From NCBI GenBank assembly GCA_002699585.1, contig PABP01000011.1, forward strand, positions 1 to 64,000: a stretch of 64,000 bases of DNA, read 5' to 3'. The notes under the pieces are model-generated. The model had not been told where the DNA came from. It saw only the letters and a program-made list of their open reading frames with translations, and searched no databases. The stretch comes from Anaerolineaceae bacterium (GTDB taxonomy: Bacteria > Chloroflexota > Anaerolineae > Aggregatilineales > Phototrophicaceae). Below are positions 14,104-22,305 of this stretch, in pieces. The position numbers were made by a program, and so were the translations under genes. Numbering within the stretch: the stretch's first letter is position 1; the number at the start of each line of letters is the position of its first letter.

Positions 14104-15786
14104 ATGCCGAGCATTTTCATCAGTTACAGCCGTGTCGATCAGGCATTTGCCGTTGAACTGGCAAGCGAACTCACCGACGCGGGGGCTGATGTCTGGCTTG
14201 ATTTGGATGACATCGCTGCTGGCGTTAACTGGAGTCAGGCCATTCAAGCGGGCCTGGACGAGAGTGATGCACTCCTCATTTTGCTCTCGCCGGATGCGAT
14301 GGCATCAGAGAATGTGCGCGATGAGTGGCAGTACGCCAAAGATCAGGGCACCGTATTGATCCCCATCCTATGGCGACCGACGCGGGTGCATTTCCAACTG
14401 CATCGCCTACAGTTCATCGACTTCCACAATCAAGAATTTGATACAGCTTTCCGGCAGTTACGCGGCGAACTGCGGCGACATGGGCTGCCCTTGCCCTCAA
14501 CCGACAATGGCGACGAATCCCTGCCCGCCGACCAAAAGCCGTTGGACATCCAGCCAACAGACAACGCCACCGCCAATCCGCCAACCATCGAACCCGCTCC
14601 TGAACTCAGCAAAACCGTCACAGCCGGGGATCATCGCGTCAACAAGTCGATTCAGTCGCCGACAGCGGCCAAGCCCAGGCGCGGACGGTCGCCCTGGTTG
14701 GCCCTGATTCCGCTGCTAATCGTAGCGGTCGTGATTGTCGCGGCGGTTGTCCTCAATTCGCGGCCCAACGATCCGACAGACCTCACTCAGGAACCTGCTG
14801 CCGCTAATCAGCCGATGGCAGCCGGAAGCATCACGACGAAGACCATCAGCCAAGCCCCCCTCTTCCATGAACCGGCTATCTATACGGAACCTGTCGCGCT
14901 CATCCCACCCTTCAAAGAAATCACTGTGACGCACTGGCTTTACCAAGAAGAAACAAATTTGTTGTGGTACACAGGCACCGTTCCAGAGCACCCGGAATGG
15001 AGCATTATCTGGGTGGAGGCGAGTGAAGTTGACCTGACAGAAGACCAACGCGCAACACTATCTGAATACAACGAAGAAGCCACACAACCGGATAATCTGA
15101 GCACATTTGAAGGGGTCATTGCCCGCATAGCGGACCCTTCAGAAGCCGTGACGCTATTTCGTCTGGGGCTGGTGGATGATGGCAGCCACTTTGAGACTGA
15201 ACCCGTGACCTGGTTTTTCGGCGTGACCAGCGTGCGCGTCAAAGCCCAGATCAGCAATGCTAATAATCCCGATGATCGCTGGTATCTCATAGAAATACCG
15301 CAGCAACCGGACCTGCTGGCGTGGTTGCCTGCCGGACGCATCATCGCTGACCTGGGCCAGGATGTTCCCGTACTCGATCATCCGACGGATGTTGAAGGCA
15401 TCTTCAACCTGGCGACAGAGCGTGTGGAAGTTGGCCCCAATCTGGTGGTGCTTGGGAATGAGGGAGAGGCCCTACAAACTGAACCGACATATTTCGACAT
15501 CGAGAAGCTCGATGCGTTTACCGCCAATGACACGCCGCTTGAAGCCTACCTGGTCTGGTACGATGACTGGCAAGGCTCACGCTGGTTGCTCGTTCGGGAC
15601 ACGCGCAATGGTCAACTGGGGTGGATCAATGTATTTGATGTGCATGCCGTCGATGGCTTTGATGTCAACACGGATACCGTACCGGACATCATATCCCACA
15701 CCCCCGAAGCGTTGTGGTCGTTTTATCCGCGCGATGTCCAGGAACACATGCATATGTGGAACGAGAAGTACAACTTGTTCAAGTAA
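14104..15786 (+). CDS. Second TIR-domain bitopic membrane protein
   Basis: Protein of 560 residues, paralogous to the preceding gene. The TIR domain covers 1-145 (FISYSRVDQAFAVELASEL, WLDLDDIAAGVNW, LLILLSPDAM), with Glu74 in DEWQYA at the predicted NADase position and the shared RVHFQLHRLQFIDF. A charged linker leads to a membrane segment at about 196-218 (WLALIPLLIVAVVIVAAVV). The external part is larger than in its neighbour and has three to four beta-rich SH3-like units (ITTKTISQAPLFHEPAIYTEPV, WYLIEIPQQPDLLAWLPAGR, GSRWLLVRDTRNGQLGWI). It lies 69 bases after the first gene and may be co-transcribed. The duplication with divergence only in the outer domains suggests that different signals feed the same output. 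Confidence 0.83.
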   Translation: MPSIFISYSRVDQAFAVELASELTDAGADVWLDLDDIAAGVNWSQAIQAGLDESDALLILLSPDAMASENVRDEWQYAKDQGTVLIPILWRPTRVHFQLHRLQFIDFHNQEFDTAFRQLRGELRRHGLPLPSTDNGDESLPADQKPLDIQPTDNATANPPTIEPAPELSKTVTAGDHRVNKSIQSPTAAKPRRGRSPWLALIPLLIVAVVIVAAVVLNSRPNDPTDLTQEPAAANQPMAAGSITTKTISQAPLFHEPAIYTEPVALIPPFKEITVTHWLYQEETNLLWYTGTVPEHPEWSIIWVEASEVDLTEDQRATLSEYNEEATQPDNLSTFEGVIARIADPSEAVTLFRLGLVDDGSHFETEPVTWFFGVTSVRVKAQISNANNPDDRWYLIEIPQQPDLLAWLPAGRIIADLGQDVPVLDHPTDVEGIFNLATERVEVGPNLVVLGNEGEALQTEPTYFDIEKLDAFTANDTPLEAYLVWYDDWQGSRWLLVRDTRNGQLGWINVFDVHAVDGFDVNTDTVPDIISHTPEALWSFYPRDVQEHMHMWNEKYNLFK

Positions 15787-15867
15787 CGTCTAACTAACAC
15801 CAGAAACTCATCATCAAAAAGCGTGCCATATGGAAAACCAAATGTTCACCTCTTAAGTTCGGCCCCG

Positions 15868-15876
15868 TGCTACGCT
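15868..15876 (+). promoter_or_regulatory. Extended -10 candidate before the phage-like genes
   Basis: TGC TACGCT ending about 40 bases before the ATG at 15917, similar to other extended -10 boxes in the window. No clear -35. Confidence 0.3.
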
Positions 15877-15916
15877 GGCAGCAGACATCCAAAGAAGCGT
15901 ATCACGGAGCTATGGC

Positions 15917-16468
15917 ATGGCTTGGACATCCCCCAAAACCTGGGTCAATGACGAACCCTTAACCGCGGCTGATCTGAATGCACAGCTCAGCGGCAATATT
16001 GCATTTCTCAGTCAATTGATGAATTCCTACACGCTGCTGCGTGACGAAAAATCAACCCTATCCTATGGCGGGACCTTTACGGGCGGCGGTTGGCGAACGC
16101 GCGCCCTCAATACCAAGTATGGCGATGCCCAGGGCAACGTTACGTTGGGTGGCAACCAGTTCACGCTGGTCCCTGGGACCTACTACATCCGCGCCCAGGC
16201 GCCTGCCGCAGAAGTCGACCAGCATAAGCTCAACCTGCACAATATGACGGATAATGTCAGCATGATGGTCGGCAGCAATGCCTACGCCTCATCGACTAAT
16301 GCTGGCCAGAGCACAGCCACTTTGCAAGCCTTCTTCACCATCACAGGGACTAAAACCTTCGAGCTACAGCACTATTGCCTGACGACCTGCGCCACCTATG
16401 GCTTTGGTCAACGTGTCGCCTGGGGTATAGAAATCTACGCTGTGGTCGAAATCTGGCGGGTGAAATAG
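15917..16468 (+). CDS. Phage-like fibre or virion surface protein
   Basis: 183-residue protein with no signal peptide. The N-terminus, MAWTSPKTWVNDEPLTAADL followed by NAQLSGNIAFL, resembles the opening of many phage structural or tail-associated proteins (W-x5-TWV-x-GE-x-LTAA-x-xN). The rest is Gly/Thr-rich and predicted beta, ending FELQHYCLT and WGIEIYAVVEIWRV, compatible with a C1q- or fibre-tip-like jelly roll. GGAG lies about 9 bases before the ATG. It is followed after 2 bases by a second small gene and then a holin-like gene, so this is probably a domesticated phage fragment. A surface adhesin is the alternative. Confidence 0.55.
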   Translation: MAWTSPKTWVNDEPLTAADLNAQLSGNIAFLSQLMNSYTLLRDEKSTLSYGGTFTGGGWRTRALNTKYGDAQGNVTLGGNQFTLVPGTYYIRAQAPAAEVDQHKLNLHNMTDNVSMMVGSNAYASSTNAGQSTATLQAFFTITGTKTFELQHYCLTTCATYGFGQRVAWGIEIYAVVEIWRVK

Positions 16469-16470
16469 CT

Positions 16471-16818
16471 ATGACAACCCCCACGCCACAAGACACGATA
16501 GACCTGGCCCTGGCCGTTGAAGGCATCTACAACGATGCGCAATTCCGGCGAGCGGATAGCTACCCGGCGCTAGTTGCTACCTGGGCCGATAAGCGTCCCG
16601 TGCCGACGCTGGAAGAACTTGAAGCCAGTTGGCAAGCCATCCTGGAAGATCAGGCTGACGAATCTGCTGAAAAATCCGAATTGCAGCAAAAGCGATCCGA
16701 TAATGCGGGCAAGATCGTCCTGGATGACTATCGCGGCACATCACCCCAAATTCAGGCACTCGCCCGCAAAATCGCCTGGTTGGAAGCCGAAATCCGCGAC
16801 CTACGTTATCTGGACTAG
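16471..16818 (+). CDS. Small hypothetical protein of the phage-like cassette
   Basis: 115-residue soluble protein, acidic and mostly helical, with a likely coiled coil between about 50 and 110 (TLEELEASWQAILEDQADES, IAWLEAEIRDLRYLD). It starts 2 bases after the fibre-like gene stops, with GGGTGA at the ribosome-site position, so the two are translationally coupled. By position it could be a tail-fibre assembly helper, but no sequence match is recognised. Confidence 0.5.
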   Translation: MTTPTPQDTIDLALAVEGIYNDAQFRRADSYPALVATWADKRPVPTLEELEASWQAILEDQADESAEKSELQQKRSDNAGKIVLDDYRGTSPQIQALARKIAWLEAEIRDLRYLD

Positions 16819-16889
16819 CTCACGCATTCCATCACAGGCGCGACATATTCATGCCCTACAAAAAACCCTAACACCCATAAGGAGGCCCT

Positions 16890-17213
16890 ATGCCCGAAGA
16901 TAAAAGCCAACGCCGTGCTGTGATCGACCCGATTCTGCTGGCGCTGAAATCGCGGCGCGTGCTGATCGCCATCAGCGCTTTGCTGGTCGGATTGATGACC
17001 CTGCTCGTTCCAGAGTTGGTCGTCGTCCGCGTGGAAATCCTGGTGCTGCTGATTACGCTGGCGCTGGCACTCATCGGCGGCTATACCATCGAAGACGCAG
17101 CGAGTGTCGCCCGCCAGAGCAACCCCTCAACCGTACCCAGGGAGCAAATCCAGGAACTGGTTGAAGCCGTTCTGGATGCCCTCATGGACCCTGTCGACGA
17201 AGGCATCGGCTGA
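16890..17213 (+). CDS. Holin-like small membrane protein
   Basis: 107-residue protein with two membrane segments (about 24-42 RVLIAISALLVGLMTLLVP and 46-65 VRVEILVLLITLALALIGG) and an acidic C-terminal tail. Size and topology fit a phage holin or a small membrane anchor, and the position after a fibre-like gene supports that; no lysin gene is adjacent. The ribosome site is excellent (AAGGAGG, 5 bases before ATG), suggesting strong expression. Confidence 0.5.
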   Translation: MPEDKSQRRAVIDPILLALKSRRVLIAISALLVGLMTLLVPELVVVRVEILVLLITLALALIGGYTIEDAASVARQSNPSTVPREQIQELVEAVLDALMDPVDEGIG

Positions 17214-17342
17214 TAGCCGCATATGCCGCACCCGGTGAGCAGGGAAAATTCTCTGCTCACTGCTGATTTTTGCCTATTTTCCCTCCGAAGTAGCCGCTAG
17301 GCACGGAAAAGTATGTTAAGCGATTTAACATAAATGTTCTAA

Positions 17343-17545
17343 TTATCCCAAAGTACAGGCCCAACAGGCGCCCATATAACCCAATTTTCTTGGGATAACA
17401 TTTTTCAAACCACAGGTTATCCCAAATAAAACAAAAGCTTTTCAGCATTAATCGCAGCATTTAACCCAAAACGCTTGGGTTATTCGCACGCCTGTTCGGA
17501 AGGTGATTTCCCAAGTTAGACCCCTATATATCCCAATAACCCAAG
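17343..17545. repeat. Iteron-like TTATCCCAA / AACCCAAG repeats
   Basis: Noncoding AT-rich DNA with many copies of TTATCCCAA and AACCCAA in both orientations: TTATCCCAA at 17343, TTGGGATAAC (17390-17399) facing GTTATCCCAA (17416-17425), AACCCAA facing TTGGGTT near 17463-17483, and AATAACCCAAG near 17537. Several form short hairpins. The pattern looks like protein-binding sites or an origin. Confidence 0.6.
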
Positions 17546-17569
17546 TATTACCCACATTAATAAACTTGT

Positions 17570-17740
17570 CTGTTCAAAACTCTGTGCAAAACTCGCCTTT
17601 GCCTGTTCAAAACTTTCGACAGGCTGTGCAAAACTCAGGCGGTAAATTGCCCTATTTCGTAATAAACACCGTCATTGTTCAAAACTTTTGCACAGGCTGT
17701 GTATATGTTCAAAGTTATCAACAGTAGGCTGTGCAAAACT
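17570..17740 (+). repeat. Alternating CTGTTCAAAACT / CTGTGCAAAACT repeats
   Basis: Five 12-mers differing at one or two positions: CTGTTCAAAACT at 17570 and 17603, CTGTGCAAAACT at 17582, 17624 and 17729, plus TTGTTCAAAACT at 17675. Inverted copies (TTTTGAACAGTTTGAACAG) lie near 17868. A DnaA-box-like TTATCAACA is at 17715-17723. No protein-coding gene fits here. Confidence 0.7.
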
Positions 17741-17805
17741 TTTTTCCCAAGTATCCAAAATGAGTTTCCCAGATTGTGATAACTGCCTCTTGATTTGGGT
17801 ATAGA

Positions 17806-17833
17806 TTGGGAAAAAAGGCGCCTTTTTTCCCAA
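17806..17833. repeat. 28-bp perfect palindrome
   Basis: TTGGGAAAAAAGGC followed immediately by its reverse complement GCCTTTTTTCCCAA, with no loop. It could be a dimer-binding site or a cruciform; as RNA it would make a 14-bp hairpin ending in U-rich sequence in both directions. Confidence 0.8.
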
Positions 17834-18017
17834 ATTAATGAGTAGGGTTACTGACTTTTGAACAGTTTGAACAGCCCCTACAACTAATACAACTACTTAT
17901 ATTCATAAAATGCTATACAAAGAGACCTTTACCCAAATGATAAAAACGCAACTCAAAAAATCGAAACAATTTTGATATTCTTTTGATAGAAAGCTTTTCG
18001 CTGGATTAGGGTCTTGG

Positions 18018-18026
18018 TGCTACAAT
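18018..18026 (+). promoter_or_regulatory. Extended -10 promoter of the GAF histidine kinase
   Basis: TGC TACAAT ending 12 bases before the first in-frame ATG (18039), so the 5-prime leader would be only about 5-6 bases. No good -35, as is usual for extended -10 promoters. Confidence 0.5.
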
Positions 18027-18038
18027 GGCATCAAGTAA

Positions 18039-19379
18039 ATGTTATCAATGGTAATGGAAAACATGGATGTTCAGGCCTTACAAAATCGCATAGCCCAACT
18101 GGAAAATCAGGTTGCTGTTTTAGAGCAGTTGGTCGATGTGAGCGTCGTACTGAACTCTCGAATGCAGCTAGACCCATTGTTGAAACATATTATGGATGTC
18201 GCTGTTCAAATTATGAGCTGTGACGCGGCATCAGTCCTGTTATGGAACAACAAAAAGCAGCAGCTTTTCTTCGCCGCATCAACGACACTAGATAATGACA
18301 ACAGCCTGATCGGTACGCCGGTGCCGATGGATAGCATCGCTGGCGAAATTCTGCGCACAAAGGAAATCGTCCAGGTGGATGATGCCCGTACAGATCCGCG
18401 CCATTATGACAAAGTCGGGGAAGACATCGGCTTCCAGACGCGCTCTTTGTTGGGTGTGCCGATGACCTACAAAAACAAGGTCATTGGTGTACTGGAAGCG
18501 ATCAATAAGCGCACCGGCAAATGGACCCAGGAAGATCGCCGTTATTTGAAGATTCTAGCGGCACAGGCAGCGGTTGCTATTGAAGGCGCTCAGTTGGTCA
18601 TGGAATTGCGCCGAGCCAACGAAGAACTGAATGAAGTCGATCAGTTGAAGAATAATTTTATTGCAATTGCGTCACATGAACTGCGGACGCCGTTGGGCGT
18701 CATCATGGGCTATGCCAGCTTTTTGCAGGACCATGAAGATAAAGATACCCAGAGCCATGCCTCTAAAGTGCTGGAAAGCGCCCTGCGTCTGCGGAAGATC
18801 ATCGAAGACATGGTCAACTTGCGCTACGTCAAACAGAAGGCAAGCGACCTGCATCTTGAAACGTTACGTGTCAGCGAGTTGTTTGACTCCTTATGGATGG
18901 AAAGCCAATCGCTGATTGATGTCGACTTGCACGAGATTGCGATTAAAAAGCCGGAAAACGATGTTTACGTCAGCGTTGACCACACGCGCATGATGATGGT
19001 GCTGACCAATCTTTTGAACAATGCCATCGCTTTTACGGAACCCGGCAATAGCATTCAAGTGGAATCTGGCCCTGGCCTGACCGAAAAAGAGGTTCGCATC
19101 CGTGTGACCGACAAGGGCATCGGCATCGACCCCAAACAAATTGAGAAAATCTTTGAAGAGTTCTATCAAGTTGAGGACCATATGGTGCGCCATCATGGCG
19201 GCCTGGGGATTGGCTTGAGCATCAGCCGGGCGATTGTGGAGACACATGGCGGACGCATCTGGGCGGAAAGTGCGGGCATTGGCCAGGGCGCGTCTTTCAT
19301 CGTGAGTTTGCCGACTGTCCCAGCACCACAAGATGGTAAATCATCTGTGGATGATGCTAAAGTGACCCCAGAAGGTTAA
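18039..19379 (+). CDS. GAF-domain sensor histidine kinase
   Basis: Cytoplasmic sensor kinase, 446 residues, without membrane segments. A short N-terminal coiled coil (QNRIAQLENQVAVLEQLVDV) is followed by a GAF domain (about 30-185: ILRTKEIVQVDDARTDPRHY, RSLLGVPMTYKNKVIGVLEA), a HisKA helix pair with phospho-acceptor His213 in FIAIASHELRTPLG, and a HATPase_c domain (LTNLLNNAIAFTEPG, VTDKGIGIDPKQIEKIFEEF, GGLGIGLSISRAIVE). All kinase boxes are present. In-frame ATGs at 18048 and 18054 are alternative starts. No response regulator is adjacent, so the partner is elsewhere. Confidence 0.92.
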   Translation: MLSMVMENMDVQALQNRIAQLENQVAVLEQLVDVSVVLNSRMQLDPLLKHIMDVAVQIMSCDAASVLLWNNKKQQLFFAASTTLDNDNSLIGTPVPMDSIAGEILRTKEIVQVDDARTDPRHYDKVGEDIGFQTRSLLGVPMTYKNKVIGVLEAINKRTGKWTQEDRRYLKILAAQAAVAIEGAQLVMELRRANEELNEVDQLKNNFIAIASHELRTPLGVIMGYASFLQDHEDKDTQSHASKVLESALRLRKIIEDMVNLRYVKQKASDLHLETLRVSELFDSLWMESQSLIDVDLHEIAIKKPENDVYVSVDHTRMMMVLTNLLNNAIAFTEPGNSIQVESGPGLTEKEVRIRVTDKGIGIDPKQIEKIFEEFYQVEDHMVRHHGGLGIGLSISRAIVETHGGRIWAESAGIGQGASFIVSLPTVPAPQDGKSSVDDAKVTPEG

Positions 19380-19478
19380 AATGCACACGAAACTGCACAT
19401 GGGTGATCCTTTACAATATAGGCAGGTCATTATGATGTGTTCATTGAAGGAGCACACCCTGCAAAGGAGTAAATACAC

Positions 19479-20165
19479 ATGAGTTTTACGATTCGCTGGT
19501 TAGGGCACTCAGCATTTGTTTTTGATATTGATGGGCATAATATTCTTGTTGATCCTTTCTTGACGGGTAATCCGCTGGCAGCGGCCCAGGCTGACGACCT
19601 CTCGCCAGAAGTGATACTGGTTTCCCATGCGCATGGCGACCATACATCGGATGTCGTCGAGATTGCCAAGCGCACCGGCGCGCTAGTTGTTTGTAACTTT
19701 GAGATGGGGAATTACTTTACGGCCCAGGGCGTGGAGAATGTCTTCCAGGTTAACCCTGGTGGCACCTATTCTGGTGATTTCTTCAATGCCAAGTGGACGG
19801 TTGCTTTCCATAGCTCATCGTTCCCGGATGGGACCTATGGTGGCCAGCCGAACGGCTTTGTCGTGACTGCCGCGGGCAAGCGCGTCTATTTTGCCGGCGA
19901 TACCAGCCTGTTCAGTGATATGAAGCTTATTGGCGAAGATGCGCTCGATGTGGCGATGCTGCCCATTGGCGATGTCTTTACGATGGGCGTCGAAGATAGT
20001 ATCAAGGCCACCAAGCTGTTGTGCCCACGCTACGTTATTCCCATGCACTACAACACGTTCCCGCCGATTGTGCAGGATGGTGCCCAATGGGCAGAAATGG
20101 TCAACCGTGAGACGAGCGCACAACCCATCGTGCTTGATCCTGGTGATACATTTAACTTGGAATAG
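19479..20165 (+). CDS. UPF0173 metal-dependent hydrolase
   Basis: Metallo-beta-lactamase-fold hydrolase, 228 residues, the usual UPF0173 size, cytoplasmic. The metal-binding motif SHAHGDHTSD (His50, His52, Asp54, His55) is intact; VYFAGDTSLF and PMHYNTFPPI supply the remaining ligands. The family start WLGHSAF is present. Its physiological substrate is unknown. AAAGGAG lies 8 bases before the ATG, and a rho-independent terminator follows, so it is a single-gene unit. Confidence 0.9.
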   Translation: MSFTIRWLGHSAFVFDIDGHNILVDPFLTGNPLAAAQADDLSPEVILVSHAHGDHTSDVVEIAKRTGALVVCNFEMGNYFTAQGVENVFQVNPGGTYSGDFFNAKWTVAFHSSSFPDGTYGGQPNGFVVTAAGKRVYFAGDTSLFSDMKLIGEDALDVAMLPIGDVFTMGVEDSIKATKLLCPRYVIPMHYNTFPPIVQDGAQWAEMVNRETSAQPIVLDPGDTFNLE

Positions 20166-20186
20166 GTGGCACAAAATCGCGATAAC

Positions 20187-20222
20187 AAAAAGGGCTTTGC
20201 ATGCAGCAAGGCCCTTTTTAAT
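20187..20222 (+). terminator. Terminator of the UPF0173 gene
   Basis: AAAAAGGGC ... GCCCTTTTT with an inner TTGC/GCAA pairing, 22 bases after the stop and ending in a T-run. It may work in both directions between the convergent genes. Confidence 0.8.
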
Positions 20223-20256
20223 GACTGTGTTTTTTCGGAAACCCCTTCGGAAACCC

Positions 20257-21336
20257 CTAAACGAAGATCGACCCAGACCAATCAAGGTCTTTTTGTTCCG
20301 GGCGATGGCGACCGCCGAGGGTGTCCCAGGGCATGAGATTGGGCTGTGTCCAGTCAATGGCCTCGGCATAGGCCCAGCCAATCCGGCTGAGCAGATCGAG
20401 TTCTTTTGTGCCGGATACATCCAGATTGAGCTGTAGCGGGTTAACGCCATTCAGATCGATAGCCAGGTCTTCTTGCAGGTGATGCGGCTGTAGGCTGACG
20501 TTATAACGCCGGAAATCCGACTGTGGGTAAATGGCGCGTGTGGCCAGGGCTTGCTGCAATGCGGATTCTTCTATGCTGCTGGAAATCAGATATTGTAGCC
20601 AGTTGAAGATATTGAATCGGCTGCCTTCGCCGTCTTCGCGGTTGCTGGGGATATGGCCCGTGCCAAGAGAGATATGCATGACCTGTTCCGGGGCCACACC
20701 GATATAGGTCGCTAGTTCGATAGCTGCGGCCTGACTGGGGTTGCCGAAGACACCTGCGCCGCCATCAATCAGGTTGCCGAGTACGGGCGGGAAGTAGATC
20801 GGCGCAGCAGCACTGGCCGCGACAGCGCCCATCACGGGCCAGGTACTGAACATGGTCGCACCCGGTCCCTCATTGACCAGATAGTAGGTGTTGCCTGTGC
20901 GCAGGTCTTTGGTCGTGAAGAGCACAATCGGCTTGCGATAGGGGTGGTCGTTGGTTCCGGGCATGCCCAGGTCGCCCAGTCGACGATGGCCCGCATAGGC
21001 TTTGAGGGCATCGATAAAAGGCTTGATCTCGTAGAAATGGCGCATGCCATGCAGCAGCCAGTTTAAACGCGGCCAACAGCCGCGCCCACCCCTGAACTCG
21101 GTAGCGATGTCATCATAATAGATGTGGATGATTTCTTTGGCGGTCAGCTTAAGGGCAATCCCGGCTGCGATAATGGCCCCGGTACTGGTCCCGGCGACCA
21201 TATCGAACAACTCATACAGCGGCTGCCCGGTTGCTTTTTCCAGGTACGCCAGCATATTCAGCGCGAGCAGGCCGCGCATGCCCCCACCATCGATAGACAG
21301 CAGCGTAAATTTGCCCGATGGATTGAAGTCGAGCAT
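20257..21336 (-). CDS. Patatin-like phospholipase
   Basis: Patatin-family lipid acyl hydrolase, 359 residues, predicted cytoplasmic or peripheral. It has the oxyanion-hole motif SIDGGGMRGL (17-22), the nucleophile elbow GTSTG with Ser51 and the catalytic Asp191 in LIDGGAGVFGNP, giving the Ser-Asp dyad. The ATG at 21336 has AAGGGAAG upstream; the frame is open further upstream but no better start exists. CBASS and related defence systems use patatins as effectors, but no cyclase or other defence gene is adjacent, so a general phospholipase role is the simplest reading. Confidence 0.88.
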   Translation of the reverse strand: MLDFNPSGKFTLLSIDGGGMRGLLALNMLAYLEKATGQPLYELFDMVAGTSTGAIIAAGIALKLTAKEIIHIYYDDIATEFRGGRGCWPRLNWLLHGMRHFYEIKPFIDALKAYAGHRRLGDLGMPGTNDHPYRKPIVLFTTKDLRTGNTYYLVNEGPGATMFSTWPVMGAVAASAAAPIYFPPVLGNLIDGGAGVFGNPSQAAAIELATYIGVAPEQVMHISLGTGHIPSNREDGEGSRFNIFNWLQYLISSSIEESALQQALATRAIYPQSDFRRYNVSLQPHHLQEDLAIDLNGVNPLQLNLDVSGTKELDLLSRIGWAYAEAIDWTQPNLMPWDTLGGRHRPEQKDLDWSGSIFV

Positions 21337-21440
21337 ATGGCTTCCCTTTGTTGTGTTTTTGGTTGTTTTGCTGCGGGAACTCAAAAGTGGCTTCCCCCAC
21401 GCTGAATCAGGCCTCAGTGTATCGGAGTCATCAGGCTGAA

Positions 21441-22112
21441 TCAATGACCGCTGGATACGATGGGCAGGGTAAATGCGCTTAGGAGGCTGTCAAAAGCAGC
21501 AGCATCGCCCGATAGCGTCATCATGCCGGAGGCCTGGGTTTGCTGGCGTACATCAGGATTGCCGATGAGCATCAGCAGCGACTTGAGGTCATCGAAGTTG
21601 ACATCGGCATCAGCCTGGGGTGCCAACCCAGTTTGGACGGCCAACACACCCCGATGGACCTGTACGAAAAAGGATTCGTTATCGCGGGCAACATTGATCG
21701 TCACGCTGATGCCTGTGGCGTTATCCGGGGTGAACATCATACGCAGCGCGGACATACAGGCGACGGTGCTGAAGTAGTCATCGGACTGGAAGCCCTCGGC
21801 TAGGTAGGGTTTACCCCATTGCGCCAATTGGTTGATGATGGGCTGCAAGGATTGGCCGCGTTCCGTCAAGGCGTAGACGTGTGATGCCGCTGGCGGGGGC
21901 AGCTTTTGCTGGCTGATGATGTCGGCGGCTTCCATGTCTTTGAGGCGTTTGGCCAGCAAGTTGGTGCCGATACCGGGCAAGCCCTGTTGCAGGTCGGTGT
22001 AGCGGCGGGGGCCAAACATCAGCTCGCGCACGATGAGCAGCGTCCAGCGGTCGCCGATGACATCCAGGGAATAGGCTAAGGGGCAAAATTGATTGTAGGT
22101 GCGTTTGTTCAT
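21441..22112 (-). CDS. HxlR-type regulator with SCP2-like C-terminal domain
   Basis: 223-residue transcription regulator. Residues 1-100 are an HxlR winged helix (CPLAYSLDVIGDRWTLLIVREL, YTDLQQGLPGIGTNLLAKRL, YALTERGQSL). The C-terminal 110 residues resemble a sterol-carrier-like SCP2 domain (FFVQVHRGVLAVQTG, ADVNFDDLKSLLMLIGN), which may bind a lipid-like ligand and adjust DNA binding. It is divergent from the DUF2461 gene at 22306, so the roughly 190-bp intergenic region probably carries its operator. The start is ATG at 22112. Confidence 0.82.
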   Translation of the reverse strand: MNKRTYNQFCPLAYSLDVIGDRWTLLIVRELMFGPRRYTDLQQGLPGIGTNLLAKRLKDMEAADIISQQKLPPPAASHVYALTERGQSLQPIINQLAQWGKPYLAEGFQSDDYFSTVACMSALRMMFTPDNATGISVTINVARDNESFFVQVHRGVLAVQTGLAPQADADVNFDDLKSLLMLIGNPDVRQQTQASGMMTLSGDAAAFDSLLSAFTLPIVSSGH

Positions 22113-22305
22113 GGCGTATTCTAGCTAACAACAGTTGGCATATGGATGAGTGTATAGAGAAGATAGTAACAGAAACCCGCATTTTACAATGAAATTGGTT
22201 GTATGAAGTTTGGTTTAAAAATATATAGTAACTTGTTGACTAAATGATAGCAGTCTTCTATGATAGTGTGAATAGCAAATTTGTTCTAATTATTGGAGGC
22301 GAGAT

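Noticed and set aside
17503-17727. 74-aa ORF with repeated VQNS/VQNF units
   Set aside because: The repeat units come from the CTGT[TG]CAAAACT DNA repeats; there is no ribosome site and the composition is not gene-like.
17570-17740. CRISPR array
   Set aside because: The repeats are only 12 bases, irregularly spaced and without regular unique spacers; no cas genes are present.
20257-21336. CBASS-type defence operon built on the patatin
   Set aside because: No nucleotide cyclase, HORMA, Cap2/Cap3 or other defence gene is adjacent.
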